NCBI GenBank assembly: GCA_025455795.1
Contig: JALOLW010000243.1
Span: 1 to 6,552 of the forward strand
Direction of reading: 5' to 3'
Length of the DNA stretch: 6,552 bases
DNA from: Spirosomataceae bacterium
GTDB lineage: Bacteria > Bacteroidota > Bacteroidia > Cytophagales > Spirosomataceae
In this document: piece after piece, positions 6,280 to 6,552 of the stretch
Layout: every line of letters begins with the position of its first letter
How positions within the stretch are numbered: position 1 is the first letter of the stretch
Program-made: the position numbers and the translations under genes
The notes under the pieces: model-generated
What the model was told of the DNA's origin: nothing
The model's input: only the letters and a program-made list of their open reading frames with translations
Database searches by the model: none

Positions 6280-6552
6280 TTAATTTTTGCCCACCGACTC
6301 CCATGTATGCACCAATCCTAAACTTGTCAGTTGGCCTAAAACTTCTTCAATGTTGTCATCTGATACACATTGATAGTGCCGCCCATTTTGGTGTTGGTGA
6401 GGGTCATGGAGGTATCGGTAAAATCTCTGGTGGGGAATATTCTATGAAAGTTTAATGGAACTCTGACAATTTTTGTGGCTAACCTCATCCCCATCCCTTC
6501 CGCGCGGGCGGCCCCGTCCTGCCAGGAGAAGGGGGCAATACATAGTCCCTCT
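6280..6552 (-). pseudogene. Possible degraded or partial coding fragment at window edge
   Basis: No intact gene is seen here, but two minus-strand frames read like protein. One is open from the window edge to a TAG at 6338-6336; from the ATG at 6488 it would encode 50 residues including VPLNFHRIFPTRDFTDTS and TNTKMGGTINVYQ. The other is open from 6441 to a TAA at 6282-6280 and ends DDNIEEVLGQLTSLGLVHTW followed by ESVGKN. A single frameshift in the shared stretch 6339-6441 would join them into one longer C-terminus. The upstream part of the first frame runs through the palindromic repeat at 6481-6533. I recognise no family. Alternatives are a short real gene in one frame, or plain noncoding DNA. 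Confidence 0.28.
6481..6533. repeat. Third palindromic-family copy, outside the recognised genes
   Basis: It begins with AACCTCATCCCC (6481-6492), identical to 3989-4000 in the rsmF-like gene. CCCTTC (6495-6500) then pairs with GAAGGG (6528-6533). Between the arms lies a GC-rich block with CCGCGCGG (6500-6507) and CCGTCC (6514-6519) followed by TGCC. This resembles one outer arm of the element at 4737-4811, where CCGCGCGG is followed by CCGTCC. The copy therefore mixes pieces seen separately in the two genic elements. Confidence 0.6.

Overview
All recognisable genes in this window lie on the minus strand, so transcription runs from high to low coordinates. The likely source is a Bacteroidota bacterium of the Cytophagales type (Runella/Spirosoma-like). 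The reasons are promoter-like boxes of the TAnnTTTG class, start codons without clear Shine-Dalgarno sequences, and abundant C/T-rich palindromic repeats. This placement is an inference from style; no database search was possible.

In transcription order: (1) 6552-6280 carries a palindromic repeat and what may be a degraded or partial coding fragment. (2) 6219-5374 is a voltage-sensor-type six-transmembrane potassium channel with filter TTTGYGD. (3) 5335-4202 is a family-4-like glycosyltransferase. (4) 4189-2768 is an RsmF/NOL1-NOP2-Sun type rRNA cytosine-5 methyltransferase, starting only 12 nt after the glycosyltransferase stop. (5) 2693-2097 is a small protein with a PD-(D/E)XK nuclease-like residue pattern, behind a good TAnnTTTG promoter candidate. 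(6) 2104-1049 is a second glycosyltransferase, overlapping the previous gene by 8 bp. (7) 947-144 is an alpha/beta hydrolase. (8) 143-1 is AT-rich tail DNA with two adjacent hairpins. Likely transcription units are channel(-GT-RsmF), nuclease-like + GT, and hydrolase. The genes do not form one obvious pathway: two act on sugars, and the rest look like housekeeping or orphan functions.

The most notable signal is a set of palindromic repeat elements, two of which sit inside genes and are read through in frame. One perfect nested palindrome (24-bp arms plus a 9-bp inner stem, 75 nt = 25 codons) lies in the glycosyltransferase at 4737-4811, exactly in the linker between its two Rossmann domains. 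A pair of adjacent palindromes (4004-4030 and 4040-4056) lies in the methyltransferase, in the loop between the first conserved strand and the 'WH...YL..RP' motif. A related copy lies outside the recognised genes at 6481-6533, and a smaller hairpin sits between the channel and the glycosyltransferase. This resembles protein-coding palindromic elements such as the Rickettsia RPEs.
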